Below are positions 9,962 to 25,418 of a stretch of DNA of 64,000 nucleotides, piece after piece (within the stretch, counting starts at the first letter, position 1; the number at the start of each line of letters is the position of its first letter). The stretch comes from Ricinus communis (lineage: Eukaryota > Streptophyta > Magnoliopsida > Malpighiales > Euphorbiaceae): the NCBI RefSeq assembly GCF_019578655.1, contig NC_063261.1, positions 22,423,126-22,487,125 on the forward strand, given 5' to 3'. Under the pieces are notes generated by a model. It saw only the letters and a program-made list of their open reading frames with translations. It was not told the origin of the DNA and did not search any database. The translations under genes and the position numbers were made by a program.

Positions 9962-12242
9962 TTAAGCAGTAGCTCCAACAGGAACACCTCCACTCTTGAG
10001 TCTTGATTTCCCGTACAGAGTTTCTTCGAATCGGATAATCTCGTCCTTCGATCCATAAGCAACTTGAGTTCTGTCGTCGAGACCTTTGATCTCCTTATCA
10101 AGGACAGACTGGAAGCCATCACTACTGTAGCCTCCAGCTTTCTCAATCAAGAGTCCCAAAGGAGCAACCTCAAATAACAATCTCAGCTTAGCTTTGGAAG
10201 ATGGTGATATCACGTTGGTGAAGATGCCCTTCTCTTTTACAATGATCTGAAAATAAAAGGTAAAACAAATCCTATCAGACAACTCAAGAATAAATCATAA
10301 GGACCGAAATTTGGAATTTTTTTTCTTTTGTTGCCCAGCTTTGAGTGGAGTTTTAGCATGTAAATTTACAGTCATGGAGATGACTCTGGTATTACTGAGC
10401 CGAAGTATATACCTGATTAACATCAGGCACCATTCCTCCTGTGTATCTTAAGGTGTATTTTTCTCTCACATAGTAGTTGATCAACTGTTGAGTAAAAAGT
10501 AAAGAAGTTATTAAGAGGAAGATAGAATTAAAGTTTACCAAAAACAAAAAGGATACAGAATTTCTTCAATCCAGTAGCCTAGGATATATAAGAGTATCTA
10601 ATAGAAACCTTGTCATAGTCAGGGTTGTCAAATGTGGCTCTCAAATTTCCAGGGGAAAATAATTTTCCTTCACCAACCTCTGTTGTCTCCTTGACATGTT
10701 GCCATTTTCCTGGAAAACACAATTAAGAGAAAATTCGTTTGAGAAAGTTGAAAGAAATGTAGGTTCTGAGAGCCAAACAAGGCTTAAAGATGGGTTAGCA
10801 GCTGCTTTTGTACTGGTAAGATCCCAGGTACATCATGTACTTGGATGTCCATGACAGTAACAAAAACTTTTCTCTCTTTATGAATTGAATGCTAGAATTA
10901 TAACACTTTGCAGGCACACCTTCGTCGAGGAGAAGGAACTCGTGAGTGCCAGGGTAGTCTTTAAGAGCAAGAACATAGGTTGTTCTTGGACCATAAACTC
11001 CCATAGCTGCAGCAACTTGATCTCTTCCTGTTACTCCAGTTAGTTTATCTCCTGGCCATACTCCAAAGATTGTACCAACTGAGAAATTTGTGTCGACGAT
11101 ACTGGATCCATCAAGTGGATCAAAAGCAACACTAAATCCTCCTGTTAATATTTTGATTCATTACATTAGTTTTCCTCATACTGATCTAAAAGGTGAACAA
11201 ATTTAGACTGATAAACACATTGTAAATTACGCTGACCTTCAGCTGGGCCTCCCATGTCTTGCAGCTCAGGCACTTCTTCTGAGCAAGCATATTTGCAGTA
11301 GTGAGAGTAATTCAAAGCCTGCATATTAAACCTGAGACACATTAATTATAAACTCCAATGCAAATTCTGAAATTCAGTGTATGTGATTTCAACATAAATT
11401 ACACAAGCTTAGGCAACTAAGAATGATTCAAGAACCTAAAAGAAGACTTCGGTGCACAAAGTTATATGGACTGATTAGTTTTAATGAGCTACTGATATTG
11501 AACTTAATTTAACAATATACTTATTAAGAAAGAATAGAAATAATTTGTTCAAGTCTAACCTCAAACAGAAGCTGGTTGGCAAGCATATCTACAGCAAGCT
11601 GCTCATCACCAAAGGAGTTGACACACGCTGTTCCTCCACAAGATGCTGTCCTGACCTTGAATGCAATGGTCCTTAACGCCTCTCCCATACACATCATCAA
11701 CCTAGCAAGTCCCTTGTCTGGGGTTGCCTTTGCTAGGAACTCTTCCTGCAGGACTCATATTAAGTTATTTCCTTTAACATCCGAAAGAAACGAACTGTCT
11801 ACAACTTACCAGACTGTCACCAATCTCACATCTGGTCACAAGAGAAGAATTCTTGGCCTTTGAAACCTTGAAGGATGATTTCGGCACCAATCGCAATGAT
11901 TCCCCGAATAGCGAGCTTGATTTCAGATTCTATCATGCAATTTAGACATCCATTTTCAGTTTAAATTTTTCCCATCCATTCATGTGTGTACATTGAATTA
12001 TAATATCATATCTATCAAGCTGCTCTATTTGTTTTTTTCCATGCAAGTTCATATAAATTGGCAGGTACTATATAGTTGAGATACTTGTACATCAAATATG
12101 TGTCTCACACAGTAAAAGGAGTTGAAACAAATGGGTACACCTTGGAGTTGAAGGAGGGTGGAGAAGCAAGGGCTTTTGAGTGCTGAGAAGAAATACCAGG
12201 CAACAGAGCCCCACGAGCACAGCAAGCTATGCCAGTCTCCAT
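9962..12242 (-). CDS. SBPASE: Sedoheptulose-1,7-bisphosphatase, chloroplastic
   Basis: Hydrolyses sedoheptulose-1,7-bisphosphate in the regenerative phase of the Calvin-Benson cycle in the chloroplast stroma. Eight exons on the minus strand, in transcript order: 12141-12242, 11810-11929, 11560-11745, 11237-11318, 10920-11141, 10609-10709, 10413-10484, 9962-10246. All splice sites are GT-AG and the phases add up to 389 aa, close to the usual plant length of about 390. The start METGIACC and the Ser-rich first ~70 residues are a typical transit peptide. The redox-regulatory pair is C110-GGTA-C115, the target of thioredoxin control in this enzyme. The FBPase-family metal/phosphate motif DPLDGSS is at 171-177. 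The C-terminal block ([27 protein letters not shown]) is nearly identical to known SBPases. Expression is expected to be light-driven. Nothing is broken. Confidence 0.97.
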
Positions 12243-13119
12243 GTTAATGATAACCTTTTTTTACTAGAAAAGATTGAAACTTTTCTGAGCGGACACTGGT
12301 TTCAGTTTGCTAATGTTTTGCAAAAACTTCAACTAGGAATGGAGTGTGGGAAACTTGAACTAGATAAGCAGTTGACAGAGTAATGCCACGTGGATGATGC
12401 AGAGTAGATAGGATGGGTGAAGTGGGTTTGTTTTGGGTGAGGCTAATTACCATCGCTCATAAATTTGTGGCCATGGTCTTATTGAAGAGATATATGGCTG
12501 CAATTAGCAAACTCTTCCAATCTCTTTTGTTGGTTTATACTTTAACGGCTTCTTCTGGTCTGCATTACGTATACACGAGTATGTTGTTATTTAGCACAAA
12601 CAAGATATGTTGTATACCAGAGTTCGCATTTCCATGCTTCACTGAATACCGTGCCAGAACATACACCAGCATGATGGGCATTATAAAGTTGGTTACACGA
12701 GTTGCCACTTTGCCAGTGATCAAGTGAATACAGGAGTTATCAAGAGTGAAAACAATGAATGCACACGTAAAATTCAAGCATTTTGATTACAAACTCAACA
12801 GGATAAATCCGATTTACAAAAATTTTGGCCCTCATATCTCCAAGGGGCCATTGTTTGATACAGCAGTAAGATATTGGGTTTAAGAGACCAGAAAAAGTGT
12901 GCTGTTCTGAGTGGTGAGAACTGCTAATTCTTGTGAAAATTTTGAAAAGCAGAACTCCCTAATTTTTGCCTTACAAGACTGGGAGCCCCTTACTGTGGCA
13001 GCACATGTGATGCTGATCAGTTTCGATAACAACAATCTACTTGGTCGCTTACCATGTAGCTATATGGTCTGATCTTACGCCAAGATAATAATAGTCTTGG
13101 GCAACTTTCAACTATCATA
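12243..13119. other. SBPase promoter / ADSL 3' flank
   Basis: This 877-bp gap separates two genes that both point left, so it should hold the SBPase promoter and 5' UTR next to 12242 and the ADSL 3' UTR next to 13119. No further gene is seen. Confidence 0.6.
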
Positions 13120-16462
<3,343 letters not shown>

Positions 16463-17029
16463 TAACGAGTAAGCAAAGCTGATACTGAATAGCGGCTCCC
16501 TGTTTTTTCTTTCGCGTCCGTATCTATGGAATAACCTAATTCTTTGTATAATATTATTATTAGGCCCTTTTTCTTCTTTTTTCAAAATTATCTTAAACTT
16601 GAGCTTGTTTTCTTTTCTTTTTAACATACTAAAATTGGATTTATTACAAGAAAGTTAATATTTGAGTGTTTATATTTTCATATTTTAAATATATATATAT
16701 ATTTATAATTCATGAGATAATTTTTAATTTTTAAATTATAGAATAATATTCCATATAATGTAATTTGAAATAAAACGTAGTTTGTTTCGATATTTTAGTT
16801 AAAAATTTATAATTTTAAATAAAATTTTTTAGAATTAGTTGAATTAAATATTAGATATATAAAATATAAAATGATATATTTACTTAAATTTTATAAAATT
16901 TTTAAATATCTGCATTTGGCTTATTAATTTATTGTAAAATTTTTATTTAAAATATTGAGTTAATGTAGTTTTAAATAATTTACCAATTCAGTTAATATAA
17001 ATGAGATAGATTGTATATAAAATTTTTAT
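16463..17029. other. ADSL promoter side, AT-rich spacer
   Basis: The part next to 16462 should be the ADSL 5' UTR and promoter. The rest is very AT-rich and may belong to the Helitron-like element that follows, whose 5' end I could not locate. Confidence 0.45.
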
Positions 17030-17738
17030 ATATATTTATATATTTTGAGATTTAACTTTTTTGATACATGTTCTTAATATTTGACATGTAAAATTTTTAT
17101 TTTGACATGTCTACTATATTTAATATATAAAATTTATGCTTATATATAATTATTTGATTTTTCTATTAATTAGTTACGTTGCTAATTAAATATTCATTCT
17201 AAATTTAAAAAATAATGTATTACTAATAAATTAATTTTTTAATTAAATAATGATTAATTTTCTAATTAAACAGTAATTATTTTAAATTATATTAACTAAC
17301 GATATTAATTACATTTAATATTATATTAACTAATAACTTAATTTCTAATTAGATAATCATTCTAACTATAAAAAATAATATTGTTAAAGATTATATTTAC
17401 TAATAATTTAATTTTTAATTATATAATAATTTTTTATTCTTAAAAATAGTAATATCAATTATATTGATAGTATTAATTTATGTAATATTAAAATTTAATA
17501 TATAAATTTTAAAAATAATTTATTAATAATATTAATCTAGAAATAATATTAATAAATATTTTATTAATATAATAATATAAGTAAAATTCTAAAAAATTAA
17601 AAATGTTAAAAAATAATTAATTTACTAAATTATTATAAATTAATTTTAAATATTAAAATATTTATCAAATTATATTTATAAATTTAATTTTATAATTAAA
17701 ATATTAATAACCGTCGTGCAATCTAAATAAACAACTAG
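17030..17738 (+). mobile_element. Helitron-like non-autonomous element, copy A (3' end at 17738)
   Basis: The segment ends CTAG followed by T, with a degenerate stem sequence (CGTCGTGCAATC) about 15 bases earlier, the arrangement of Helitron 3' ends (hairpin, then CTRR, inserted before T). It is homologous over several hundred bases to 54557-55240 in the opposite orientation. Shared stretches include TATCAATTATATTGATA at 17453-17469 and a 20-base block TAATATTATATTAACTAATA near 17315. No coding capacity is seen. The 5' end is not resolved and the given start is only where similarity to copy B is still readable. Alternative: an uncharacterised AT-rich dispersed repeat. Confidence 0.55.
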
Positions 17739-18363
17739 TACTATTTAATTGCTTAGCATGAGAAACTTTCATAGAATGATTGAATGATTTGATAATTTTG
17801 AAGCATCTTGGAATGAAGACTTATATTATGTGAGATTTATCCATCTTATTAGTTTTTTTATTTTTACTAGAAAAGATACATCATATTATTTATAGAAATA
17901 AATTCATAGATTAATGTTATTATAAAATATATAAAATTAATAAATTAATTTTATCAAAAAAAGTTTAATCATATTAGTATAATTTAAAATATCAGTTATT
18001 GTATTTATATGAAATATTTCATTGAAACTTAACATAAATTAGAAAAAAATTACCTGCCATGAAAGTAAACCTACTTAACAAAAAAATAGATATCATAATA
18101 AAAAATAAAAAAAAAGACTACATCAATTAAAAATTAAAAATTATTAAAATAAAAAATTAAAATCACGAATAAAATAGAAAGGCTAAGATTATCATCTCCT
18201 AAAAAATGAATTTTTTTTTCTGAAAAGTAGAGAATAAGAATTTATAAAATAAAATAAAAATCACATTCTCTTTTTAATAATTCTTATAAAATATTTTAAC
18301 CACGTACAATTATTCACTTATTCCCTAATTGACTCCCATTTGATATTTTTTTTATAATTGAAT

Positions 18364-18407
<44 letters not shown>

Positions 18408-19718
18408 GAATAGCATGGAGTTGAGTTTATACAAGATTTGATTTATCCTTTTAGATAAATTTTTTATTATATGTTTCTTTTTTCAAAAAATGCAAACTGA
18501 TTTTTTCTAAAAAAACAGATAAAAAAAATGAGAAAATGATACACTTGGATTAAAAGAAAATAAAAAGATTTAATGATTTAAAAAATAAAATTGATTAAAA
18601 AGTACCTCAATATTTCTCAAAAAATTTACTCAGGAAAAAATTCACAAAAGTTACTTGTAGAAACAAATTCTGGCGGCTGTAGAAAGGCGATGGTAGAATA
18701 AAATATTTGAACAAGTCCAAGAGAAAAACAACCGTACCAAAAATATCAGCTGTCTGAATGACTGAAATCTCTGAGTCTTGTGCCTGTAATTTTACACTTG
18801 TCACTAAAAAGGAGTAAAACAGGAAACTTCCGGTTTATATAAAGACATAAAAGCTGATGGAGAAATGGTTTGTAATTTTTGTAGTTTATTTATTCCTTTG
18901 TATTATTTGTATATTTTTCTCTCACCCCATTTCCATCTCTTCTAATGTCTCTCAAGTACTCTCTTTCTCTTACTTAATTATTGTAAAGATTGCATCTTAA
19001 GCTGCAAGTGTTTATCCTTTATTGCTTAGCTTCAATTGTTTATGTTCGTTACTTGGGCTTTATCAGATTATTTTAAGCTTTCAGATAAATATCTATCTTT
19101 TCTTTTTCTCATTACTGTTGAGTTGGTATCACTTCTCAGTGGCCTTTTTTTTTCTTTTTCTTTTTTTAAATAATTGGATTCATCAGTGTAAGATTTATAG
19201 ACCCATTTGGTTTCATTGTCTTTTCTGGTTATAAAGTTGGTGAAAGTTGATCAAATTCTCTGTCAAGAGATAAGTAGATGCGAGCCTTCATTGAGTGACA
19301 GGTTTTAGATTGATTAGCAGATTAGTCTTTCAATGAGTATATTTGCCCGATAGTCGGAATATTTAGATCCTGATAGATTAATCTTTGAATCCTTGTTGAA
19401 CAATACAATTGGTGACTTACCCTTTTCTTGTTGAAGAATACAAATAATCTTTGAATGGATATTATAGGCAAAACAGTAGAGAAGTGTGGTGCTGGTAATT
19501 GCTGTGCGTCAGCCTGTAAATTTTCTGAGTTTTGAACTTGTTAAGAAGAGCTGGTGCTTTGATTAGAATTCTTTCTGATTGATGATATGGCCGAGTTAAA
19601 TGTGTTATATTAGTGCATTTAATCTCTCTTTTAGATGATCCTTCTATCATCTGGAGGGGAATTGCAGAAGTTTCACATCAAATTACTTGAGCTGGTAGTT
19701 GCTGGTTAGATTCAAACA
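17739..19718. other. AT-rich spacer and 5' flank of the HAD-phosphatase gene
   Basis: The first 1.1 kb is extremely AT-rich with no recognised gene. From about 18840 the base composition becomes more pyrimidine-rich (runs of TCT and CTCTC near 18920-18970), which would suit a plant core promoter and 5' UTR for the gene starting at 19719, probably with a leader intron. Confidence 0.45.
18365..18406. repeat. (ATT)n microsatellite
   Basis: About fourteen uninterrupted ATT/TTA triplets. Confidence 0.95.
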
Positions 19719-21995
19719 ATGTCAGCTTATGCCCATCAAATGGAGAGGGAGTACTCTGCTCAGAGTCTCTTAAGTAGAGGAGGTTCTGGTAAGCACTTTT
19801 TTTTCTATTTTGTTATTTTTATGGAGATTGGCATGTGTGGTTGACATATACAAACACAGATCTGCATCAATGGGGAGTAAAAAATGTCAATAGCTAGTAG
19901 AAGGGAATTCTGAAATGTTGTGGTGAAATTTATTTGTTATGTGATTGTTATCGTGAACCAATTTATTCAAATTTATTGGTTTCATTTTATATAGTTTACT
20001 AACTGTATGGTGTAGACTTTTTCGTTATACTTGTGCTACATGAAATCAGATATATGGGTTGGAACTGATTCTTTATAATTTACCTTTAACTCTGGGTAAA
20101 TGAAAGATAAGAGTATCTCTTCATTATCATTCTGCCATAAATCTTGTAATTGATAATTGGATGTGTTTCTCTAGTGCAGAAATGGGGAGCCATTATGTGG
20201 TAGAGTCAGGGTTCTACATGACATCCTTTGCTGCGATAATCTTCGTTGGTGCTCTTGTAACTGTTGGAGTTTTATTCATCACCTTGCTGATTGCTTTGAC
20301 AGTAATGTTACAATCCTGTGAGAGTAGAAGCAAAGGTATTATTGAGATCCAAATACCAAATGATGATTACAATTACTGCAAGACTTTCACTCTGCACGCA
20401 GAGCTCAACAACTTGGGACCAGATGACTTCCCTCCCATTTGCAGAAATCTTGCTTTTCATAGCATTAAGGAAAGTCACTATGAGAGAGATCTTAATAGTA
20501 CTATGTGGTTGGTGGAGAAGTACTTTGACAGTGTTGAGCCATTAAATGATGGTCTAAACGTGGTATTAATGGACATAGATGACATTCTTCCCTCAAATCC
20601 TGATTATGCACATCCACTAATGCACCAGTAAGTTCCTCATTACTTTCATCATATTTTTCTTGCTCTTCTGTTTCTCATTATCTTCTGCCTAAGTTGTCAA
20701 TAGGTTTGACATACACCAACCTAATGAGCAACTTCTTGGTCACCCACTTATTAGTAGTTCCTTAATCTTTACAAAAACAGAAAAGAAGTAATCCTTTTTC
20801 TTTTCCTTTTCTGGTACAGATTAGATCAGTATGGTTGTAGGGGTTGTTTTGAAGAAGCAAAACACTTGAAACAAAGACTTCTGCTCAGTTTATATATAGA
20901 ACTTCAAGCTAGGGGTTGGTCTTTGATTTTGTTATCAAGAAAGCCGGAGAGATTGCGGAATGCCACTACAGAGCACCTTACTTTGGCAGGATACAGAGGT
21001 TGGTCTTCAGTCATTATGAGGTATTCCTTCTGTATTTCTTTCTTCAGGGAAAGATTTTATCAGTTAATAAATTATGATATTATAACTGTTGAATGTCTTA
21101 CATGTGTATAATTGTGTTCTTTCTTTTGTTTTTGATTTCTGTTTAAATCACTTGGGCAATAAAAGGTCATTCCAATATATTCTTAAGCTAGGGCTTTGAT
21201 TCACAAAAGATACTGAAATCTGCTTCAAATAGAGATGGGATTAATGTATGCCGGGAGCATAAATAAACTATAATGATTTTGTGGAACATCTACTTAGTCC
21301 AAACTAACAACTTCTAATGATAATCATTTTTAATGAGAAATGCTTATGATGAAGATATGGAGAGAACATCTTTTGTTTTATGAATGTATTCCGAATATTG
21401 CAATCATAGTAGGCAAGTTGTTCTTTAGTTGTGGGTTCCTTGCAAAATTGCTTTGACATTACAAACCAATTTGATAAATTTTATGGACATTTACGCATTG
21501 TTTTCTATGTTAGTTTCTCTTATTTGAACTAGGTGAAGCGGATTAGCTTTTGGATATTGTATTAGGAATTTCTTTCTAGTGACACCTTTCTATTTTCCTT
21601 CTTTCTCTTTTCATATCTAATTTATAATTAATCAAAAAGAAAAGAGAAACAAGCGCCTTAAGGTTTATATTATCTCCTTTTTTATTACCAGATTCTGAAA
21701 GAACCCATAAAACTTATCCATATTTGGTCGAGTGAGTGCCAACATGCTGACACACCTGTGCCTTGACTATAATGATTGCCATTCTTGTAGATTGGATGAT
21801 GAAATGGGAATGGACAGTCATAAATACTTTCTGAAACGAAGGATGATGATACAGAGAGAGGGCTTCCGCATCACTGGCATAATTAGCAGTCAGATGGATG
21901 CTTTAATAGGTCCATCATTGCCAGGACAACACATTTTTAAGTTTCCAAACCCAATTTATTATTGTTGTGGTTCATCCCAAAGAGATCATGAGTGA
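19719..21995 (+). CDS. Membrane-anchored HAD superfamily subfamily IIIB acid-phosphatase-like protein
   Basis: Four exons, 19719-19788, 20180-20627, 20820-21020 and 21791-21995, give 307 aa with consistent phases and GT-AG sites. The N-terminus ([17 protein letters not shown]) is cytosolic-looking and lacks a signal peptide; one strong membrane segment follows at about residues 40-66 ([21 protein letters not shown]). The HAD motif I Asp pair is present as D155-x-D157 ([11 protein letters not shown]), and motif II Ser is in LILLSRK. The motif III/IV region reads [18 protein letters not shown], where secreted relatives have a G-D before Q, so the motif IV acidic residue is replaced by Ser. From memory the nearest Arabidopsis protein is At2g39920, which shares this unusual anchored architecture. 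Whether it is an active phosphatase is open; substrate unknown. Confidence 0.88.
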
Positions 21996-22399
21996 GCTGA
22001 AATAGATCATGTTCCATGGTGCCCCCTCAATTTGTCATTCATGTATTAATAGTTTTAAGGTTCCTCGATTGTTTATTTGGCTCTTTTTTAGCAGAACAAC
22101 CAGTATTCTGCTTGATTTTTCTGTTGTATATAAAACCAAAGTTGTTGATATCATTGATTTGATCGAGTTCATCAAATTATTTTACAATGCAATGCTGTGT
22201 GTTCTACATATTCCCTATAACTATCTATTTGCAGAACTTGGTTTCATTTTAAAACTGCTTACATGTCACTGGCTGCATGTTCCTATATTCATTGCTGACT
22301 AAAATACTACTATTATCACTCCTGTTTTTACAGGACGTATTTATTTCATAAACTCACTTATACAAGCTTTGACAGTGAAATCTTTGAATATCCAGGATC

Positions 22400-23676
22400 T
22401 CTCCCATAGCCTTAAAATACCTCCGAAAAATCCCCAAACATCTTAGTTTCATTAGGCCATCGTAAAATCCTACAGGCTTGATGAATAATAACATTGTTAG
22501 CTTCTTTGTCCTTTCCACATCTAATGCAAACAAGTAAAGTTCATTTCCCTTGTCCTATTTCCTCCATTTCATCAAGACACTCGATGCATTCTGCAATCCT
22601 ATAGGATATTTTCTCTTCTGTAGATCGAACAGTTAAAGCTCGCCATAGTCAACTGCTTCAGAGAGAGATTCTACTGTTCGTTCTGGCTTTGCCATGATTG
22701 GCTTTTCCATATGCAAAAAGGATGCAGTTGAGCCATTGTTAAGCCTTCTATGCTGTTTCGAGGTCCTGTGTCTCCAGTATTTATATTTTCATCAAATACG
22801 ATTTCCAACTTGTTAGCCAACTTGAGTTACTTGAAACGAAATTCAGCAACTTCTGAGTTAGCCTGTAATAAATCCACTAATCTTAATACGGAAATATAAT
22901 TCAGAAGCAACATCATCTTTTGTTTGACATTTAACATACCTCAATATCTGGTGTAAGTTAGGTGTCCAGGTAGCTTTAGGCTCATTGATGACTTGCACAT
23001 GCTAGGTTGACTTGAAATTTTTCTTCCATACTTGAGCTGAACCATGGAAGAACTGTCATCCTGCCTGGGCTTTTTCTTATCATGCATAATTGTGCTGCCT
23101 GGGCCTTTTGTATGCAGAGTGGAGGCGGATGCCTCTTGTGTGGACAAATGGGTCTCCGTGTCTCTGCTGTTTATTGCAAAATCATATATGATATCAAGTT
23201 TGTCGGAGTGCTAAAGTTCTTTAAACCGATATAGAGGATGTTCCTGTGACATAACTTGGAATATGAACAAATACAAGACCTCAAATTTATGAATCATCTT
23301 CTAGAGTTCTCAATTATATAACATTACATGTTGTGAGTTAATGAACATACATGTATATACTCGTCCCAAACTTCATCAATTATATAACACTTTAAATTTC
23401 TGAGTTCCATTTCATGCTACTAGTAGTTTGCACCGGATCTTCCACTGTTCTTTAGTGGTATCCAAGTGGCTCTTTATTTGTTTCTTGTCATAGCGTAAGC
23501 CAGCCTTCTTGTACAATGATTCTCCAATATTTTTCCAGCCTTCCCTTTGTAAAATGCATAGCAGGTTTTTCCCCTTTGAGATTTGTTCCAGACATAAATC
23601 AACAAATATTTTTGTGGATTGCAAGTGTCCAAGTGGCTTTTACTGTTGCATTTCTTGATGCTGATGGTCTAGACAT
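22400..23676 (-). pseudogene. Myb/SANT-like (LIMYB-type) DNA-binding protein pseudogene
   Basis: On the minus strand an ATG at 23676 begins MSRPSASRNATVKATWT, the usual start of plant L10-interacting-MYB-like proteins. One extra A near 23611 then shifts the frame; the Myb/SANT-like domain continues in another frame over 23412-23624 (FVDLCLEQISKG..GWKNIGE..LRYDKKQIKSHLD). Further left, degraded pieces of the C-terminal half are readable, including a SIEGL..LSEAVDYGEL stretch near 22650-22760 and a CLDEMEEIGQGK stretch near 22560 that matches the family's C-terminal CLDEMEE motif; stops and frame changes separate them. The left boundary is approximate. Such genes are numerous in plants and often decay, and some lie with PIF/Harbinger-type transposons, but no transposase is seen here. 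Confidence 0.65.
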
Positions 23677-25418
23677 CCTTTATTCAGTTGCTATTCTTCT
23701 GCACATGCTCACGACTTTGAATGAATAATAATGCAATTACTTAACCTACATTAGTGCATTCAGTCATCATATTATCTGAATTTGCATGCCTTTGGGGAGA
23801 GGTAGGATACAGTTGAAAACCTATGGCGGATGCAATAGCCATTATGATGAGTAAAAACCATTGATAAGGAAAAGCGCTGTTTACTAGAATTATGCTGCAT
23901 TCACATGGTGTAAGTTAACAAACAACCATCCATTAATCATCTAATTGTTTTGACAGATCCATCTCAAGACCTGCACTGAAGCAAAAATTACTGAATCCAT
24001 GACTGGTCTCTGTCTGGGATTTTCTAAGATAAAACAGAAGAAATGTTTAACTACAATTGTTTTGATTGGGGAGAGAGAGAAAGAGAGAGAGGAAAAGGTG
24101 CTTAATCTACTTCTTGTAAGATACCAAACTGATAGGATAAGCAATTAAGGGAGAATTTTTAACCATACCACTGAAAGGGCTAAGAACAAAGACCAATCTA
24201 AAGAAACAAATCACAAAAACTACAAGTGTGATAGGAGCATTGAGGAATCCCACTTAAAATTGTGGCTCAGTTTCACAAAAGACCATATTAAAAGTTGCAG
24301 ATGACTTGAGGTGAAACAATTAGTGATCAAGCCAATTGATTTGGATCACAATCACAAAGGACATCCAAAACAAAAACCAGGAAATGTTAGCATTTGTACG
24401 AATGGATAAAGATTAAGCTTATAGTAATTTAGGCTGAATTGCAAAGTTCCATGCTTTTAGTCCAAGCCAAAATAGAAAATAGCAGAAAGCGCTGCACCCA
24501 AAATATATAATTTCAAACAGAAAACACATACATATTATTTAAAGATATTACAAGGCAACTCAAATTGAGTACAACATGAAACAGGCATATCAAATACCAG
24601 CAAATTCGAAAAGAGCTGTATTTGAAGATTGGAATCAGGGTTTTTTAGGTTTTGCTTTCTCAAGGTTGATGTTGAAGATGATGACAGTGCTTTATTTCTT
24701 TTTTTTTTTTCTAATTTTTATTAGGTTTCAATACCAAATGGAGGCCAAAATTCCAGGTTCAGAACTGGAGATCAAACATTACCCATTATCCAATTTTAAG
24801 AATCCTCTCAATGCTCTTGGACTGGATTAGAACATACAGGAACTCTTATGAATTCTTATTAAGACTTGATAGAATTGCAACTCACAAGCTTAAACATCAT
24901 ATTTGCACCAAAATGGAAACTAGAAATAAATATAAAGATAAAAGACAAGAAAAGAAAGATATCTGAACACAGAGAGTTCAATTTCATCTAATAGAAATGT
25001 ATGTTACAAAGTTAAAGAGAAGAAATCCACTAGTACCTAACAACTATCTAGCACAAGCCTCGCTTCAAAAATCATAGTTTCCTCCCTTGAAACACAATGT
25101 GAACTTAACAAAACAGAGCAAATCCAATCACAAGCAGTGATCTTCCACAACTGAAACTACCTATCTTCACAAACCTTGTTTCCTTACACCTTCAGGAATT
25201 GCACATCACAGGCTTTAAGAGAAGAAATCCTCACTTCGAAAATTTTAGTTTCCTCTCTTAAAACACAATGTACACTTTAACAACTCAGACAACCCAGAAA
25301 CCAATCACAGTCAGTGATCTTCTTCCTCAGCTGAAACTAACAACTTGACAACAAATATTCTTCAAAACCTTTACAACAACAGTATCAAACCTTGAAATAT
25401 GCACAAACCCAAGACCTC
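23677..25418. other. Spacer and GH17 3' flank
   Basis: I recognise no gene in this 1.7-kb gap. A pair of similar blocks near 25017-25110 and 25200-25290 (both with AGAAGAAATCC.. and ..CCTC..TTGAAACACAATGT.. or close variants) indicates a local tandem duplication of about 185 bases next to the glucanase gene's 3' end. Confidence 0.5.

Noticed and set aside
20171..20180. Alternative acceptor CTCTAG for HAD exon 2
   Set aside because: Using it puts the frame out of phase with exon 1; the GTGCAG acceptor five bases later gives the continuous [11 protein letters not shown] frame.
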